Part shown: positions 33,783 to 42,540 of the stretch, piece by piece
Numbering within the stretch: the stretch's first letter is position 1
Layout of the letters: the number at the start of each line of letters is the position of its first letter
Assembly (NCBI GenBank): GCA_016699305.1
Contig: CP064970.1
Coordinates: 1,860,001 to 1,924,000, forward strand
Length of the DNA stretch: 64,000 nucleotides
DNA from: Alphaproteobacteria bacterium
Lineage (GTDB): Bacteria; Pseudomonadota; Alphaproteobacteria; GCA-016699305
Direction of reading: 5' to 3'
Translations under genes and position numbers: made by a program
Notes under the pieces: model-generated
Seen by the model: only the letters and a program-made list of their open reading frames with translations
Told to the model about the DNA's origin: nothing
The model's database searches: none

Positions 33783-35162
33783 ATGTTTGACACTCTATCG
33801 CAACGCTTAGGATCGCTGTTCGAGCGGCTGACACGTCAAGGCGTGATCGGCGAGGCCGAGATCGACGCCGCGCTGCGCGAGGTGCGTATTGCCTTGCTAG
33901 AGGCCGATGTGGCCTTGCCGGTGGCCAAAGATTTGATCGCCAAGGCGCGTGAGAGGGCTTTGGGCACGGATGTGCTGCGCGGCGTGGCCCCGGGCCAGCA
34001 GGTTATTAAGATTTTCCATGATGTGCTGGTCGAAACCTTGGGCGAGGCCGCCCAGCCTTTGCGCCTGGCGGGCGAGCCGCCCATCGTGATCCTGATGGCC
34101 GGGTTGCAAGGTTCGGGCAAGACGACCACAACGGCCAAATTGGCCGTGCGCCTCTCTCAACGTGAGGGCAAAAAGGCCATGGTGGCCTCGCTGGACGTCA
34201 CCCGACCGGCGGCGCAAGAGCAATTGGCCATTCTGGCGCAGCAAGGCGGTGTGCCCAGCCTGCCCATCGTGCCAGGCGAGGGGGCCTTGGATATCGCCCG
34301 CCGCGCCCTGGTTTGGGCACGTCAAGAAGGCGCGGATGTCCTGTTCCTGGACACGGCAGGGCGCATGGAGACGGATGACGGCCTGATGGCTGAAATCGCT
34401 GCCGTGGCGCAATTATCGAATCCGGCCGAGATTCTGTTGGTGGCCGATGCCATGATGGGCCAAGCCTCGGTGGGCGTGGCCCAGCGCTTCCAAGCAGCTG
34501 TCGCATTGACCGGCATTGTGTTGACGCGCATGGACGGCGACGCGCGGGGCGGCGCGGCCTTGTCGATGCGCGCGGTGACCGGTTGTCCGGTCAAGTTTCT
34601 GGGTTTGGGCGAGAAACTGGACGCGATTGAGCCGTTCCATCCGGATCGCCTTGCATCGCGCATTCTGGGCATGGGCGATGTGGTCAGCCTGGTCGAAAAG
34701 GCGGCCGAGAACATCGATCAGGAAAAAGCCGAAAAACTGGCGCGTAAACTGAGCCAGAACAAAGGCGACTTTGATCTGGACGATCTGGCCGACCAGTTAA
34801 AGCAGATGAAGCGCATGGGCGGTTTGTCCGGCCTTTTGGGCTTTCTGCCCGGTATGGGCGGCATGATGGATCAGTTGCGCGACGCCAAGCTGGACGAAGG
34901 CGTGTTGCGTCGCCAAGAGGCAATCCTTTCCAGTATGACCCCGCGCGAACGCCGCTATCCCGATCTGCTGAAGAATTCGCGCAAATTGCGCATCGCGCGC
35001 GGTTCGGGCGCTTCGGTCGAGGATATCAATCGTCTGCTGCGCCAGTTCGAACAGATGCGCCGCATGATGAAAAAACTTCACAAGCTGGGGCCTACGGGCC
35101 TGAGCTTACCACCGATGGCCGGGATGCCAGGGGGCATGGCACCCGGACGTCGTTTTCGTTAA
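33783..35162 (+). CDS. ffh: Signal recognition particle protein (SRP54)
   Basis: Ffh binds signal sequences and 4.5S RNA and delivers ribosomes to FtsY at the membrane. The 459-residue protein has the N domain, the G domain with GLQGSGKTTTTAKLA, DVTRPAAQEQL, DTAGRMETD and TRMDGDARGGAAL, and the Met-rich M domain (LKQMKRMGGLSGLLGFLPGMGG, then EQMRRMMKKLHKLG). The start at 33783 gives the conserved N-terminus MFDTLSQRLGSLFERL; an in-frame ATG 44 codons upstream adds unrelated residues. It heads the ffh-rpsP-rimM-trmD-rplS cluster. Confidence 0.97.
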   Translation: MFDTLSQRLGSLFERLTRQGVIGEAEIDAALREVRIALLEADVALPVAKDLIAKARERALGTDVLRGVAPGQQVIKIFHDVLVETLGEAAQPLRLAGEPPIVILMAGLQGSGKTTTTAKLAVRLSQREGKKAMVASLDVTRPAAQEQLAILAQQGGVPSLPIVPGEGALDIARRALVWARQEGADVLFLDTAGRMETDDGLMAEIAAVAQLSNPAEILLVADAMMGQASVGVAQRFQAAVALTGIVLTRMDGDARGGAALSMRAVTGCPVKFLGLGEKLDAIEPFHPDRLASRILGMGDVVSLVEKAAENIDQEKAEKLARKLSQNKGDFDLDDLADQLKQMKRMGGLSGLLGFLPGMGGMMDQLRDAKLDEGVLRRQEAILSSMTPRERRYPDLLKNSRKLRIARGSGASVEDINRLLRQFEQMRRMMKKLHKLGPTGLSLPPMAGMPGGMAPGRRFR

Positions 35163-35204
35163 TCACTCTGACCCCAACCTGTTGATCCTAGGAGAGAACC
35201 TCGC

Positions 35205-35573
35205 ATGTCACTGAAAATCCGCATGACCCGCACCGGCGCGAAGAAGCGCCCCTTCTATCACATCGTTGTGGCCAACAGCCGCAGCCCGCGTGATGGCAGC
35301 TTCATTGAGAAGATCGGCTTTTATAACCCGATGGTCCCTCACGACCACCCGCAGCGTCTGCGCATCGATGCGGATCGCGCCAAGCATTGGCTGGCCATCG
35401 GTGCCCAGCCCACAGAGCGCGCCTTGCTGTGTCTGCACCATGCCGGCTTGGCCGAAAAGCCCGCCTTGCGCGTCACGCCCAAGAAATCCGCCCCCCGCGC
35501 CAAGACGCAAGAGCGTATGCGCGTTGAGGCCGAGGCTGCCGCTAAGGCCGCTGCCGAAGCCTCGGCAGCCTAA
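35205..35573 (+). CDS. rpsP: 30S ribosomal protein S16
   Basis: S16 stabilises the 5' domain of 16S rRNA. The 122-residue protein has the conserved N-terminus MSLKIRMTRTGAKKRPFYHIVVANSR... pattern and GFYNPMVPHD. The Lys/Ala-rich C-terminal extension (from about residue 90) is typical of alphaproteobacteria. It begins 42 bases after ffh with TAGGAGAG upstream. The next gene is a methyltransferase rather than rimM. Confidence 0.96.
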   Translation: MSLKIRMTRTGAKKRPFYHIVVANSRSPRDGSFIEKIGFYNPMVPHDHPQRLRIDADRAKHWLAIGAQPTERALLCLHHAGLAEKPALRVTPKKSAPRAKTQERMRVEAEAAAKAAAEASAA

Positions 35574-35607
35574 GCCGCCCGAAAGCTCCAGGCCTTAGGC
35601 CCCGCCG

Positions 35608-36531
35608 ATGGCGACACATGAATTGCTGCTGCGCCAGCGCCGTTATCCCTTTTGGTATGCGGCGTTCTGTTCGGTCAGTGACGAGAAGGCGCGTATGACC
35701 CAAGGGTTGTGCGCCCTTCTCGATCACTTGCACGAAAGCGGCGTGCGGTTGTCGCCATGCCTGATGGACTGGGCCAGCGGCAACGGCGTCGTCCTGGCCG
35801 CCGTGGCGGCGCATTGGCGTCGGATTGCCAAAAAGCCCCTCCACATTCTGGCTTGCGATCGTGAAAGCAGTTTTGTCAGCCAGACTCGCGCGGCCTTGGC
35901 CGAGGCGCAAGTGACCTCGTTCGAGGTGCTGCGTTTGGATACGCTGCGCGAGACGTTGGATGCCGAGATATTGGGCGGACAGCCCATCGGCATAAACCTG
36001 ATCGCGCATCTGGCCTATGAGGCCGACGACATTCATCAATTGGTGATGCTGGGCATGGAGCATCTGGGCCGCATGGGCGTTGCGGTCTTTGCCCATAACC
36101 GGCCGACCGAGGATTTGCGCGCCCTGGGGCTTGCCGCCAATAGCGACCTGATGCTGCGCGCGGATCCCGAATTGCGACAGGCCTTTGCGGATCTGGGCGT
36201 GCCCTATGTGATGCGGGAATGGACATCGTGTTTGGATATTCCCCCTGATGTGCGCGAAGAAATGTGCGATGCGTCCGCGCTGATGGCCCAACCGTCGCAA
36301 CTGTCCTTGGCGCGCGCCTTGGCCGAGTTTCTGGTCGAAAGACCTCTCGAGTCCTTGCTCGAGGAAGGACGGCTTGACGCCTATGTCGAGGCGTTGGCGC
36401 GATGGCTGAATCGGTCCCCCGGCCCTCTTGAAATGCAAGGCGTGTTTCATATCGCCGCTTTGCCGGATGCCGAGGCTGAGGTCTTGGCCGCCTTGCGGGG
36501 CCTGCAACAGAACGAGGCGTCTGTGTCATGA
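35608..36531 (+). CDS. Class I SAM-dependent methyltransferase-like protein
   Basis: The 307-residue protein has a Rossmann-type motif I, MDWASGNGVVLAAVAAHW (about residues 53-70), an acidic motif II ACDRESSFV (about 87-95) and a following strand GINLIAHLAYEADDIHQL. This order fits a class I methyltransferase, although motif I is not the usual DxGxGxG form. It sits between rpsP and rimM, and its end overlaps the rimM start by 4 bases (ATGA). A ribosomal or tRNA substrate would be in keeping with the operon but is unproven. This gene is not part of the conserved rpsP-rimM-trmD-rplS order I know. Confidence 0.7.
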   Translation: MATHELLLRQRRYPFWYAAFCSVSDEKARMTQGLCALLDHLHESGVRLSPCLMDWASGNGVVLAAVAAHWRRIAKKPLHILACDRESSFVSQTRAALAEAQVTSFEVLRLDTLRETLDAEILGGQPIGINLIAHLAYEADDIHQLVMLGMEHLGRMGVAVFAHNRPTEDLRALGLAANSDLMLRADPELRQAFADLGVPYVMREWTSCLDIPPDVREEMCDASALMAQPSQLSLARALAEFLVERPLESLLEEGRLDAYVEALARWLNRSPGPLEMQGVFHIAALPDAEAEVLAALRGLQQNEASVS

Positions 36532-37067
36532 CGGACGAGTTGATCTGTCTGGCCGAGATTACCGGCGTGCATGGCATACGCGGCGATGTGCGATTGCGCT
36601 GCTTTACGCAAGAGCCGGAGAGCGTCGATCAATACGGCGCGTTGGTGGACGAAAAAGGCCTCAATCCGTGCCAGGTGACGGTGCTGCGCCGCGCGGGACC
36701 GGGACAGGTAATCGCGCATATCACCGGGATGGATGATCGCACGCTGGCCCTGGCTCAAAAGGGGCGGCGCTTATATGTGCCGCGCGCGCGTTTGCCCGCG
36801 CCCGAGCCGGACAGTTTTTATCACGCGGACCTCATCGGTTTGGTTGTCCAAGATCAGGCCGGGGCCGCTTATGGCCAGGTGATGAGCGTGCAGGATTTTG
36901 GTGCGGGACCGGTATTGGAGATCAAGACAGACCCCAAAGCGCCCACTTTATGGCTGCCTTTTCGCGCGCCTTTTATCGTCGATGTGCAGGTTAGTCAAAA
37001 GATTCTGATCATTGATCCGCCCATCCTGGTCGATGCGCCGCCGCCTGCATCCGGGGATGAGTCATGA
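36528..37067 (+). CDS. rimM: 16S rRNA processing protein RimM
   Basis: RimM assists 30S head maturation and binds S19. The 179-residue protein shows the N-terminal RimM barrel ICLAEITGVHGIRGDVRLRCFTQEPES and the C-terminal PRC-barrel DSFYHADLIGLVVQDQAGAAYGQV, with LWLPFRAPFIVDVQ. It overlaps the preceding gene by 4 bases and the following trmD by 4 bases, so the three are translationally coupled. Confidence 0.95.
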   Translation: MTDELICLAEITGVHGIRGDVRLRCFTQEPESVDQYGALVDEKGLNPCQVTVLRRAGPGQVIAHITGMDDRTLALAQKGRRLYVPRARLPAPEPDSFYHADLIGLVVQDQAGAAYGQVMSVQDFGAGPVLEIKTDPKAPTLWLPFRAPFIVDVQVSQKILIIDPPILVDAPPPASGDES

Positions 37068-37786
37068 ACGAGGCTCCCGCCGTCTGGACAGCCGATGTCT
37101 TGACCCTGTTTCCTGACATGTTCCCCGGCCCCTTAGGGGTAAGTTTGGCGGGGAAAGGCTTGGAAAAAGGGCTGTGGCGGTTGCGGACCCATCATATCCG
37201 CGATGCGGCGACCGATCGGCACCGCACGGTGGACGACACGCCTTTCGGGGGCGGGGCCGGCATGGTGATGCGTCCGGATGTGGTTAATGCGGCGCTTTTA
37301 GCGGTGCGCGAACAGGCGCCGACGCAACGCTTGATTTATCTGACCCCGCGCGGCAAACTGCTGCGCCAGACGCTGGTGCGCGACTTGGCGGCCGGGGCGG
37401 GCGTTATTCTGCTGTGCGGTCGCTATGAGGGCGTCGATCAGCGCGTGTTGGACGCCCACGAGGTCGAAGAGATCAGCGTGGGCGATTATGTGCTTTCGGG
37501 CGGTGAGGCTGCGGCGCTGGTTTTGATGGATGCCTGCGTGCGCTTATTGCCGGGAGTGACCGGCAATCCGGATTCGCTGAGCGAGGAAAGCTTTGGCGAT
37601 GGGTTGTTGGAATATCCGCACTACACGCGGCCCGCCGATTGGCAAGGCCGCCTTGTGCCGGAGGTTTTGGTTTCGGGCGATCATGCCAAGGTCGCCGCCT
37701 GGCGCGACCAGCAATCTCGTGACGTCACGCAAGCACGACGTCCGGATCTGTGGGAAGCTTGGCGCAACAGGCAAGGTTCAGGTTAG
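37064..37786 (+). CDS. trmD: tRNA (guanine-N1)-methyltransferase
   Basis: TrmD methylates G37 of tRNAs that read CNN, Pro and Leu codons, and prevents frameshifting. The 240-residue SPOUT enzyme has the N-terminal DVLTLFPDMFPGPLGVSLAGKGLE, the DDTPFGGGAGMVMRPD segment and the trefoil-knot SAM site LLCGRYEGVDQRVLDAHEVEEISVGDYVLSGGE. Length is normal. It overlaps rimM by 4 bases; rplS starts 55 bases after its stop. Confidence 0.97.
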   Translation: MNEAPAVWTADVLTLFPDMFPGPLGVSLAGKGLEKGLWRLRTHHIRDAATDRHRTVDDTPFGGGAGMVMRPDVVNAALLAVREQAPTQRLIYLTPRGKLLRQTLVRDLAAGAGVILLCGRYEGVDQRVLDAHEVEEISVGDYVLSGGEAAALVLMDACVRLLPGVTGNPDSLSEESFGDGLLEYPHYTRPADWQGRLVPEVLVSGDHAKVAAWRDQQSRDVTQARRPDLWEAWRNRQGSG

Positions 37787-37841
37787 GGCGGCGCGGGTCG
37801 CTTTGGGTTCAAGAATGGAAGGTCTCGAAAGGGTAAGGGTC

Positions 37842-38252
37842 ATGCAGAACATCATTGAAATGCTCGAACAGGAAGCCCAGGCCAAGTTGGCGCAGGGTAA
37901 ATCCATCCCCGTCTTCTCGCCCGGCGATACGCTGCGGGTGAATGTGAAGGTCATCGAAGGCACGCGCGAACGCTTGCAGGCCTTCGAAGGCGTGTGCATC
38001 GGGCGTCGTGACGCCGGCGTGCATTCGTCCTTCACCGTGCGCAAGATCAGCTATGGCGAGGGCGTGGAGCGCGTGTTCCCGCTGTTCAGCCCGCGTCTTG
38101 AGTCGATCACTCTGGTGCGTCGCGGCGAAGTGCGCCGCGCCAAGCTGTATTATCTGCGCGGTCTGCGTGGCAAATCGGCCCGTATCTCCGAACGCACCAC
38201 GGGCCACAGCCTGGAAGCGTCCAGCAAGTCCAAGGCCGCCGCCAAAGGCTGA
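37842..38252 (+). CDS. rplS: 50S ribosomal protein L19
   Basis: L19 lies at the 30S-50S interface. The 136-residue protein has the canonical sequence: N-terminal helix MQNIIEMLEQEAQAK, FSPGDTLRVNVKVIEGTRERLQAFEGVCIGRR, and the C-terminal RRGEVRRAKLYYLRGLRGKSARI. A short Ser/Lys/Ala tail follows. The start at 37842 gives the conserved N-terminus. A terminator follows at 38287. Confidence 0.97.
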   Translation: MQNIIEMLEQEAQAKLAQGKSIPVFSPGDTLRVNVKVIEGTRERLQAFEGVCIGRRDAGVHSSFTVRKISYGEGVERVFPLFSPRLESITLVRRGEVRRAKLYYLRGLRGKSARISERTTGHSLEASSKSKAAAKG

Positions 38253-38286
38253 CGCCTCTGGAAGGACAAGTCGTTTTTCGAACAAG

Positions 38287-38316
38287 CCGGGCCTTCTTCG
38301 TGAAGGTCCGGTTTTG
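38287..38316 (+). terminator. Intrinsic terminator of the ffh-rplS cluster
   Basis: CCGGGCCTTC (38287-38296) pairs with GAAGGTCCGG (38302-38311), 10 bp with one G-U pair and a 5-base loop, followed by TTTTG. Confidence 0.8.
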
Positions 38317-38439
38317 TCGTTTGTGGTGTCGCTGATTTCTTTTTGCTTGACCGGAGTCACTCCCTCCCTGGCCGATGGAATTTATGGTCCAGACATATCA
38401 TTCCCATACAAGCTGATGTGGAAATGAAGCGAATTGAGT

Positions 38440-39207
38440 CTATATCCCCGTTCCCAACACCAGAACGGTCAGATTGATGGATATGTGGGGAGGGTAGTCG
38501 CCTTGTGCATATAGGCTTTGCGCTCTATCGAACAAACGGCGCGGGGCGGGTTGTCGTGGCCTATCGGCCAGGCAATTGGTGGCACCGATGGCGCGTAGGC
38601 TGTGGGCCAGGTCTGTCACATGGTGGCAGGGCCAGGACAGGCGCTCTTGCGTGGCGACGACGCTGGGAAACCCCGCTTCCTGTCCCCACTGAGCCAACCC
38701 GGCGGCAGAGGGCAGGGGATGAAAGCGAGGGCTGAGGCCGCCCGTCAAGGCCAATTCGGCCTCTTGGAAACAGGCGCGGAAATTCTCCAAGCTGCCTTGC
38801 GCATAGGCCGCGACCAAGGCGAAGCCGCCAGGACGCAACATGGCGCGCAAGAGACTCAAGGCGGCCACCGGTTCATCCTGACTGTGCAGAAAAGGCAAGC
38901 TTATAATCAAGTCATAGCCTTGGGGACGAAATGGGATATCGCCGCCCAAACGGGCCGAGACAACATGTTCAGCGCGACCATGGAGCCTTGCGGATAGGCT
39001 GTTCGTCCCATCGTCCAGCACCAAGGCATCCGTCGCATGTGGGCAAGGCAAATCGGCGGCGGCTTCAAGAAGATGATCATCAATGATCGGTAGCCATGCG
39101 CGCGCCTGGTTCCATTTCGGCCCTTGTCGAAGGGCGCGTTCTTGGATGCGCTGGCGCTGAAGGGGGTCGATGCGGGGATGGTGAGGCATGGCGCGGCGGC
39201 GATCCAT
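38440..39207 (-). CDS. NDUFAF5-like methyltransferase-fold protein
   Basis: The 255-residue protein resembles the alphaproteobacterial relatives of NDUFAF5/BioC. Landmarks are YDLIISLPFLHSQDEPVAALSLLRAMLRPGGFALVAAYAQGS in the Rossmann core and the family's late signature HSLRAIGATNCLADR, followed by PPHISINLTVLVLG. Human NDUFAF5 acts in complex I assembly. Motif I is degenerate (VLDDGTNSLSARL in place of a glycine-rich loop), so SAM binding is uncertain. It is divergent from erpA, about 47 bases apart. Confidence 0.75.
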   Translation of the reverse strand: MDRRRAMPHHPRIDPLQRQRIQERALRQGPKWNQARAWLPIIDDHLLEAAADLPCPHATDALVLDDGTNSLSARLHGRAEHVVSARLGGDIPFRPQGYDLIISLPFLHSQDEPVAALSLLRAMLRPGGFALVAAYAQGSLENFRACFQEAELALTGGLSPRFHPLPSAAGLAQWGQEAGFPSVVATQERLSWPCHHVTDLAHSLRAIGATNCLADRPRQPAPRRLFDRAQSLYAQGDYPPHISINLTVLVLGTGI

Positions 39208-39254
39208 GACGGCATGTGGCTTGAAGCTACGCGCCAGGATGCTATCATATCCTT

Positions 39255-39590
39255 ATGTCAGAGCTTGAGGTCATCCTAACTGAACGCGCCGCCGCACGCA
39301 TCGCCCGTCTTGCGCAGATCGAGGGCAACCCTCAATTGATGCTGCGCGTCGCCGTGGCAGGCGGCGGATGCTCGGGCTTCCGCTATGACCTGACCTTTGA
39401 CGATCAGGTCCAACAGGGCGATGTGGTCATCAGCCAAAACGGCGCGCGCGTGGTGATCGATGAGGTCTCCTTGGGGTATCTGGAAGGGGCTAAGATCGAT
39501 TATGTATCTGATCTTATGGAAGAATCATTCAGAATTGAAAATCCGAAAGCCAAAACCTCCTGTGGCTGTGGTGCATCATTCTCAACCTGA
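39255..39590 (+). CDS. erpA: Iron-sulfur cluster insertion protein, ErpA/IscA family
   Basis: A-type carriers deliver Fe-S clusters to apo-proteins. The 111-residue protein has the three conserved cysteines: GGGCSGF (Cys39) and SCGCG (Cys103 and Cys105). LEGAKIDYV, LMEESFRIENP and the C-terminal position of the CGC pair fit ErpA best. It is preceded by a short divergent promoter region shared with the methyltransferase. It is not in an isc or suf cluster here. Confidence 0.92.
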   Translation: MSELEVILTERAAARIARLAQIEGNPQLMLRVAVAGGGCSGFRYDLTFDDQVQQGDVVISQNGARVVIDEVSLGYLEGAKIDYVSDLMEESFRIENPKAKTSCGCGASFST

Positions 39591-39668
39591 TAAGAGACAT
39601 GTTTTCGGCTCGCTTCACGGACGTGTTAGCATCCAAGGATGATTCTTCATATCGACTAGGGGGTTGGC

Positions 39669-40412
39669 ATGCTGCTTTTCCCAGCCCTGGACATTTACAA
39701 AGGCTGCTGCGTGCGCCGCAGGCATCACCGTGTGTCCGGCGCGCCCTTGATTATCAACGAGAACCCGGTGCATCAGGCCAAGCGCATCATGCGCCAAGGA
39801 TTTTCCTGGCTACATTTGCGCGACCTGGATGCCGACCGAGACAGGCGTGAGGTTAACCGCGAAGCCATTTTAGCCATCCTGGCGGCTTCGAATGTGCCGG
39901 TGCAGTTGGTGGCCAATCCCAGCACGGTGATCGAGATCGAGGAATGGTTGACGCATGGAGTGGCGCGTTTGGTCTTATCCAGCATGCGGTTCCCCGATGC
40001 GCGCATGGTGGCTGAGCTGTGCCGAAGATATCCGGGACGTTTGGCCATCCATATCGAGGCGCGAGATGGTTATGTCCTCTCAGGTAACGGATATACGCCG
40101 CCGCGCCGCGCGCTGGATCTGGCTTTGCGCTACGAGGATTGCGGCCTGGCGGCTCTTTTGTTCACCGACACCACCGACGAAGGCGCGCTGGGCTGCGTGA
40201 ATATCGAGACCACCATCGACCTGGCGTTTTCCCTCAGCACGCCGATGGTTGTGATGGGCGGCGTGTCCAGCCTGACCGAGCTTGCGGCTCTGAAGGCCCA
40301 TGAGCAGGCCGGGATCGAGGGTGTGGTGTGCGGCAGCGCCCTCCATGACGGGCGCATCCGTCCGGCCGAGGCGCTAAGCCTCGTTGAAAGCTGCCCAATT
40401 CCCCTGGCATGA
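39669..40412 (+). CDS. Divergent HisA/HisF-family (beta-alpha)8-barrel protein
   Basis: The 247-residue protein looks like HisA (ProFAR isomerase): LLFPALDIYKGCCVRR with the first catalytic Asp (D8), WLHLRDLDAD, and VVMGGVSSLTELAAL as the second phosphate-binding loop. Two features are off. The first phosphate loop, normally VGGGIR, reads VANPST. The second catalytic Asp of HisA is Glu130 in HIEARDGYV. There are no other his genes in the window, so it may be a paralogue with another substrate rather than the histidine enzyme. The start at 39669 follows TAGGGGG. Confidence 0.72.
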   Translation: MLLFPALDIYKGCCVRRRHHRVSGAPLIINENPVHQAKRIMRQGFSWLHLRDLDADRDRREVNREAILAILAASNVPVQLVANPSTVIEIEEWLTHGVARLVLSSMRFPDARMVAELCRRYPGRLAIHIEARDGYVLSGNGYTPPRRALDLALRYEDCGLAALLFTDTTDEGALGCVNIETTIDLAFSLSTPMVVMGGVSSLTELAALKAHEQAGIEGVVCGSALHDGRIRPAEALSLVESCPIPLA

Positions 40413-40458
40413 TTTTCTCCTTCGCGTGGGCGCGATTTTGCGCTTATATCCTGCCTCC

Positions 40459-42474
40459 ATGAGCAAAAAGAATTCCCCCCAGCAAGCGACGTTGTTTTCC
40501 GAAACTCAGGCTTCGGGATATGACGCCCAGGATATCGAGGTCCTCGAAGGCCTCGAACCCGTGCGCCGCCGTCCCGGCATGTATATCGGCGGCACGGACG
40601 AACGCGCCTTGCACCATCTGCCCACCGAAGTGCTGGATAACAGCATGGACGAGGCCGTGGCCGGCCATGCCGACCGCATCACCATGCATCTATCTGCCGA
40701 TGGCACGCTGGCCATCCGCGATAACGGGCGCGGCATTCCGGTGGACGACCACCCCAAATTTCCTGGCCGCTCGGCGCTGGAAGTCATCATGACCATGCTG
40801 CATTCGGGCGGCAAATTCAGCGGAAGGCTCTATCGCACGTCGGGCGGCTTGCACGGTGTGGGCGTGTCGGTGGTGAACGCCCTGTCCGAGCATATGGAAG
40901 TCGAAATCGCGCGCGAGGGGGTGTTGTGGCACCAGACCTATGCGCGGGGCATTCCCCAAGGCAAGATCAAAAAGATCGGCCCGGCCCAACCGCGTCAGCG
41001 CGGCACCTGTATATCCTTTCGTCCCGATCCGCAGATTTTTGGCGAGGAGGCGCGGTTCAAGCCCGCCACCTTGTACCGTTTGGCGCGGGCCAAGGCCTAT
41101 TTGTCGCGGCGCGTTACCATCGCTTGGTCTTGCGACCCAGAATTGGTGGCGGATAATCCGCAGGTCCCGGCACAAGCTTTGCTGCATTTCCCCGGCGGTT
41201 TGCGCGACGAATTGTCCGAAATTCTGGGCGCACGTCCCACTTTGTCCGCCGCGCCTTTTGCGGGCGAGGCCGAGTTTCCGGCCGAGGCCGGGCGGGTGGA
41301 ATGGGCGGTGGCCTGGCCCGAAGAGGGCGGCGGCTCGTGCGCCTCTTTTTGCAATACCATCGAGACTCCTCAAGGCGGCACGCATGAGGCCGGATTCCGC
41401 AGCGCCTTGTTGCGCGGCCTGCGCGCCCATGCGGAGATGACCGGCAATCGCAAGGCGGCGGCCATCACGGGCGAGGAAGTCTTTGGTGACGCGGTGGTGT
41501 TGGTCTCGGTGTTCTTGCGCGACCCACAATTTCAGGGCCAGACCAAGGAAAAGCTGACCTCGCCCGAAGGAGCGCGCCTGGTCGAAGCGGTCGTGAAGGA
41601 CCATTTCGAGCATTGGTTGGTCGAGGATCGCGTCGGCACGGCGGCCCTGCTTGAGACACTGTCGGCGCGGGCCGAGGAACGCTTGCGCCGCGCCCAGGAA
41701 TCGCGCGATACGCTGCGCAAATCCGCCACGCGCAAATTGCGTTTGCCGGGCAAGCTGACCGATTGCACGCGCCAAGACGCCGTGGGAACGGAAATCTTTT
41801 TGGTCGAGGGCGACTCGGCGGGCGGCTCGGCCAAGCAGGCGCGTTCGCGCGAAACCCAAGCCGTGCTGCCTTTGCGCGGCAAGATATTGAACGTGGCCAG
41901 CGCATCGACCGATAAATTGCGCGGCAACCAGGAACTGGCCGATCTGACTTTGGCTTTGGGTTGCGGCAGCGGAAAGAGCTTCTCTCTGGCCGGTTTGCGC
42001 TATGACCGCATCGTCATCATGACCGATGCCGATGTCGATGGCGCGCATATCGCCGCGCTGTTGATGACGTTTTTCTATCGTGAAATGTTGGGGCTGATCG
42101 AAACGGGGCATTTGTATTTGGCTCAGCCGCCCTTGTATCGCCTGACCCAAGGCAACAAATCGGCCTATGCGCGTGACGATGCGCATAAGGAAGAATTGCT
42201 GCGCACCGTCTTTGCCGGTCGCGGCAAGGTCGAGATTGGCCGGTTCAAAGGCCTTGGCGAAATGTTGCCCGCGCAGTTGCGCGAAACCACCATGGACCCG
42301 GCGCGGCGCAGCCTGGTGCGCGTGATGTTGGCCGAGAATGACGGCAACTCCCCGCCCAATGACGAGCGCGTCCGCACCGAGGATCTGGTGGAAAGCCTGA
42401 TGGGACGCAAACCGGCGTTGCGATTCAAGTTTATCCAAGAAAATGCCACTTTTGCACGCGATCTTGACGTATAG
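40459..42474 (+). CDS. parE: DNA topoisomerase IV subunit B
   Basis: ParE is the ATPase subunit of the enzyme that unlinks replicated chromosomes. The 671-residue protein has the GHKL ATPase (EVLDNSMDEAVAGHAD, DNGRGIPVDDHPKF, TSGGLHGVGVSVVNALS). The TOPRIM domain shows FLVEGDSAGGSAKQARSRETQAVLPLRGKILNV and DADVDGAHIAALLMTFFYR. The C-terminal part has RFKGLGEMLPAQLRETTMDP. Its length and the RETQAVLP motif fit ParE rather than GyrB. The start at 40459 is chosen from the conserved N-terminus; an upstream ATG at 40384 adds unrelated residues. Confidence 0.95.
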   Translation: MSKKNSPQQATLFSETQASGYDAQDIEVLEGLEPVRRRPGMYIGGTDERALHHLPTEVLDNSMDEAVAGHADRITMHLSADGTLAIRDNGRGIPVDDHPKFPGRSALEVIMTMLHSGGKFSGRLYRTSGGLHGVGVSVVNALSEHMEVEIAREGVLWHQTYARGIPQGKIKKIGPAQPRQRGTCISFRPDPQIFGEEARFKPATLYRLARAKAYLSRRVTIAWSCDPELVADNPQVPAQALLHFPGGLRDELSEILGARPTLSAAPFAGEAEFPAEAGRVEWAVAWPEEGGGSCASFCNTIETPQGGTHEAGFRSALLRGLRAHAEMTGNRKAAAITGEEVFGDAVVLVSVFLRDPQFQGQTKEKLTSPEGARLVEAVVKDHFEHWLVEDRVGTAALLETLSARAEERLRRAQESRDTLRKSATRKLRLPGKLTDCTRQDAVGTEIFLVEGDSAGGSAKQARSRETQAVLPLRGKILNVASASTDKLRGNQELADLTLALGCGSGKSFSLAGLRYDRIVIMTDADVDGAHIAALLMTFFYREMLGLIETGHLYLAQPPLYRLTQGNKSAYARDDAHKEELLRTVFAGRGKVEIGRFKGLGEMLPAQLRETTMDPARRSLVRVMLAENDGNSPPNDERVRTEDLVESLMGRKPALRFKFIQENATFARDLDV

Positions 42475-42540
42475 CCTCGGGTGGACGGAAACTCTGCGCG
42501 AGGTTCTTTTGTGTTCACCCCCTCTCTAAGGAAACATCCT

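Noticed and set aside
38314..38427. A 37-codon TTG-started frame with a signal-peptide-like sequence after rplS
   Set aside because: Its start lies in the U-tract of the rplS terminator, there is no ribosome-binding site and no ATG, so coding is not supported despite the suggestive hydrophobic stretch.
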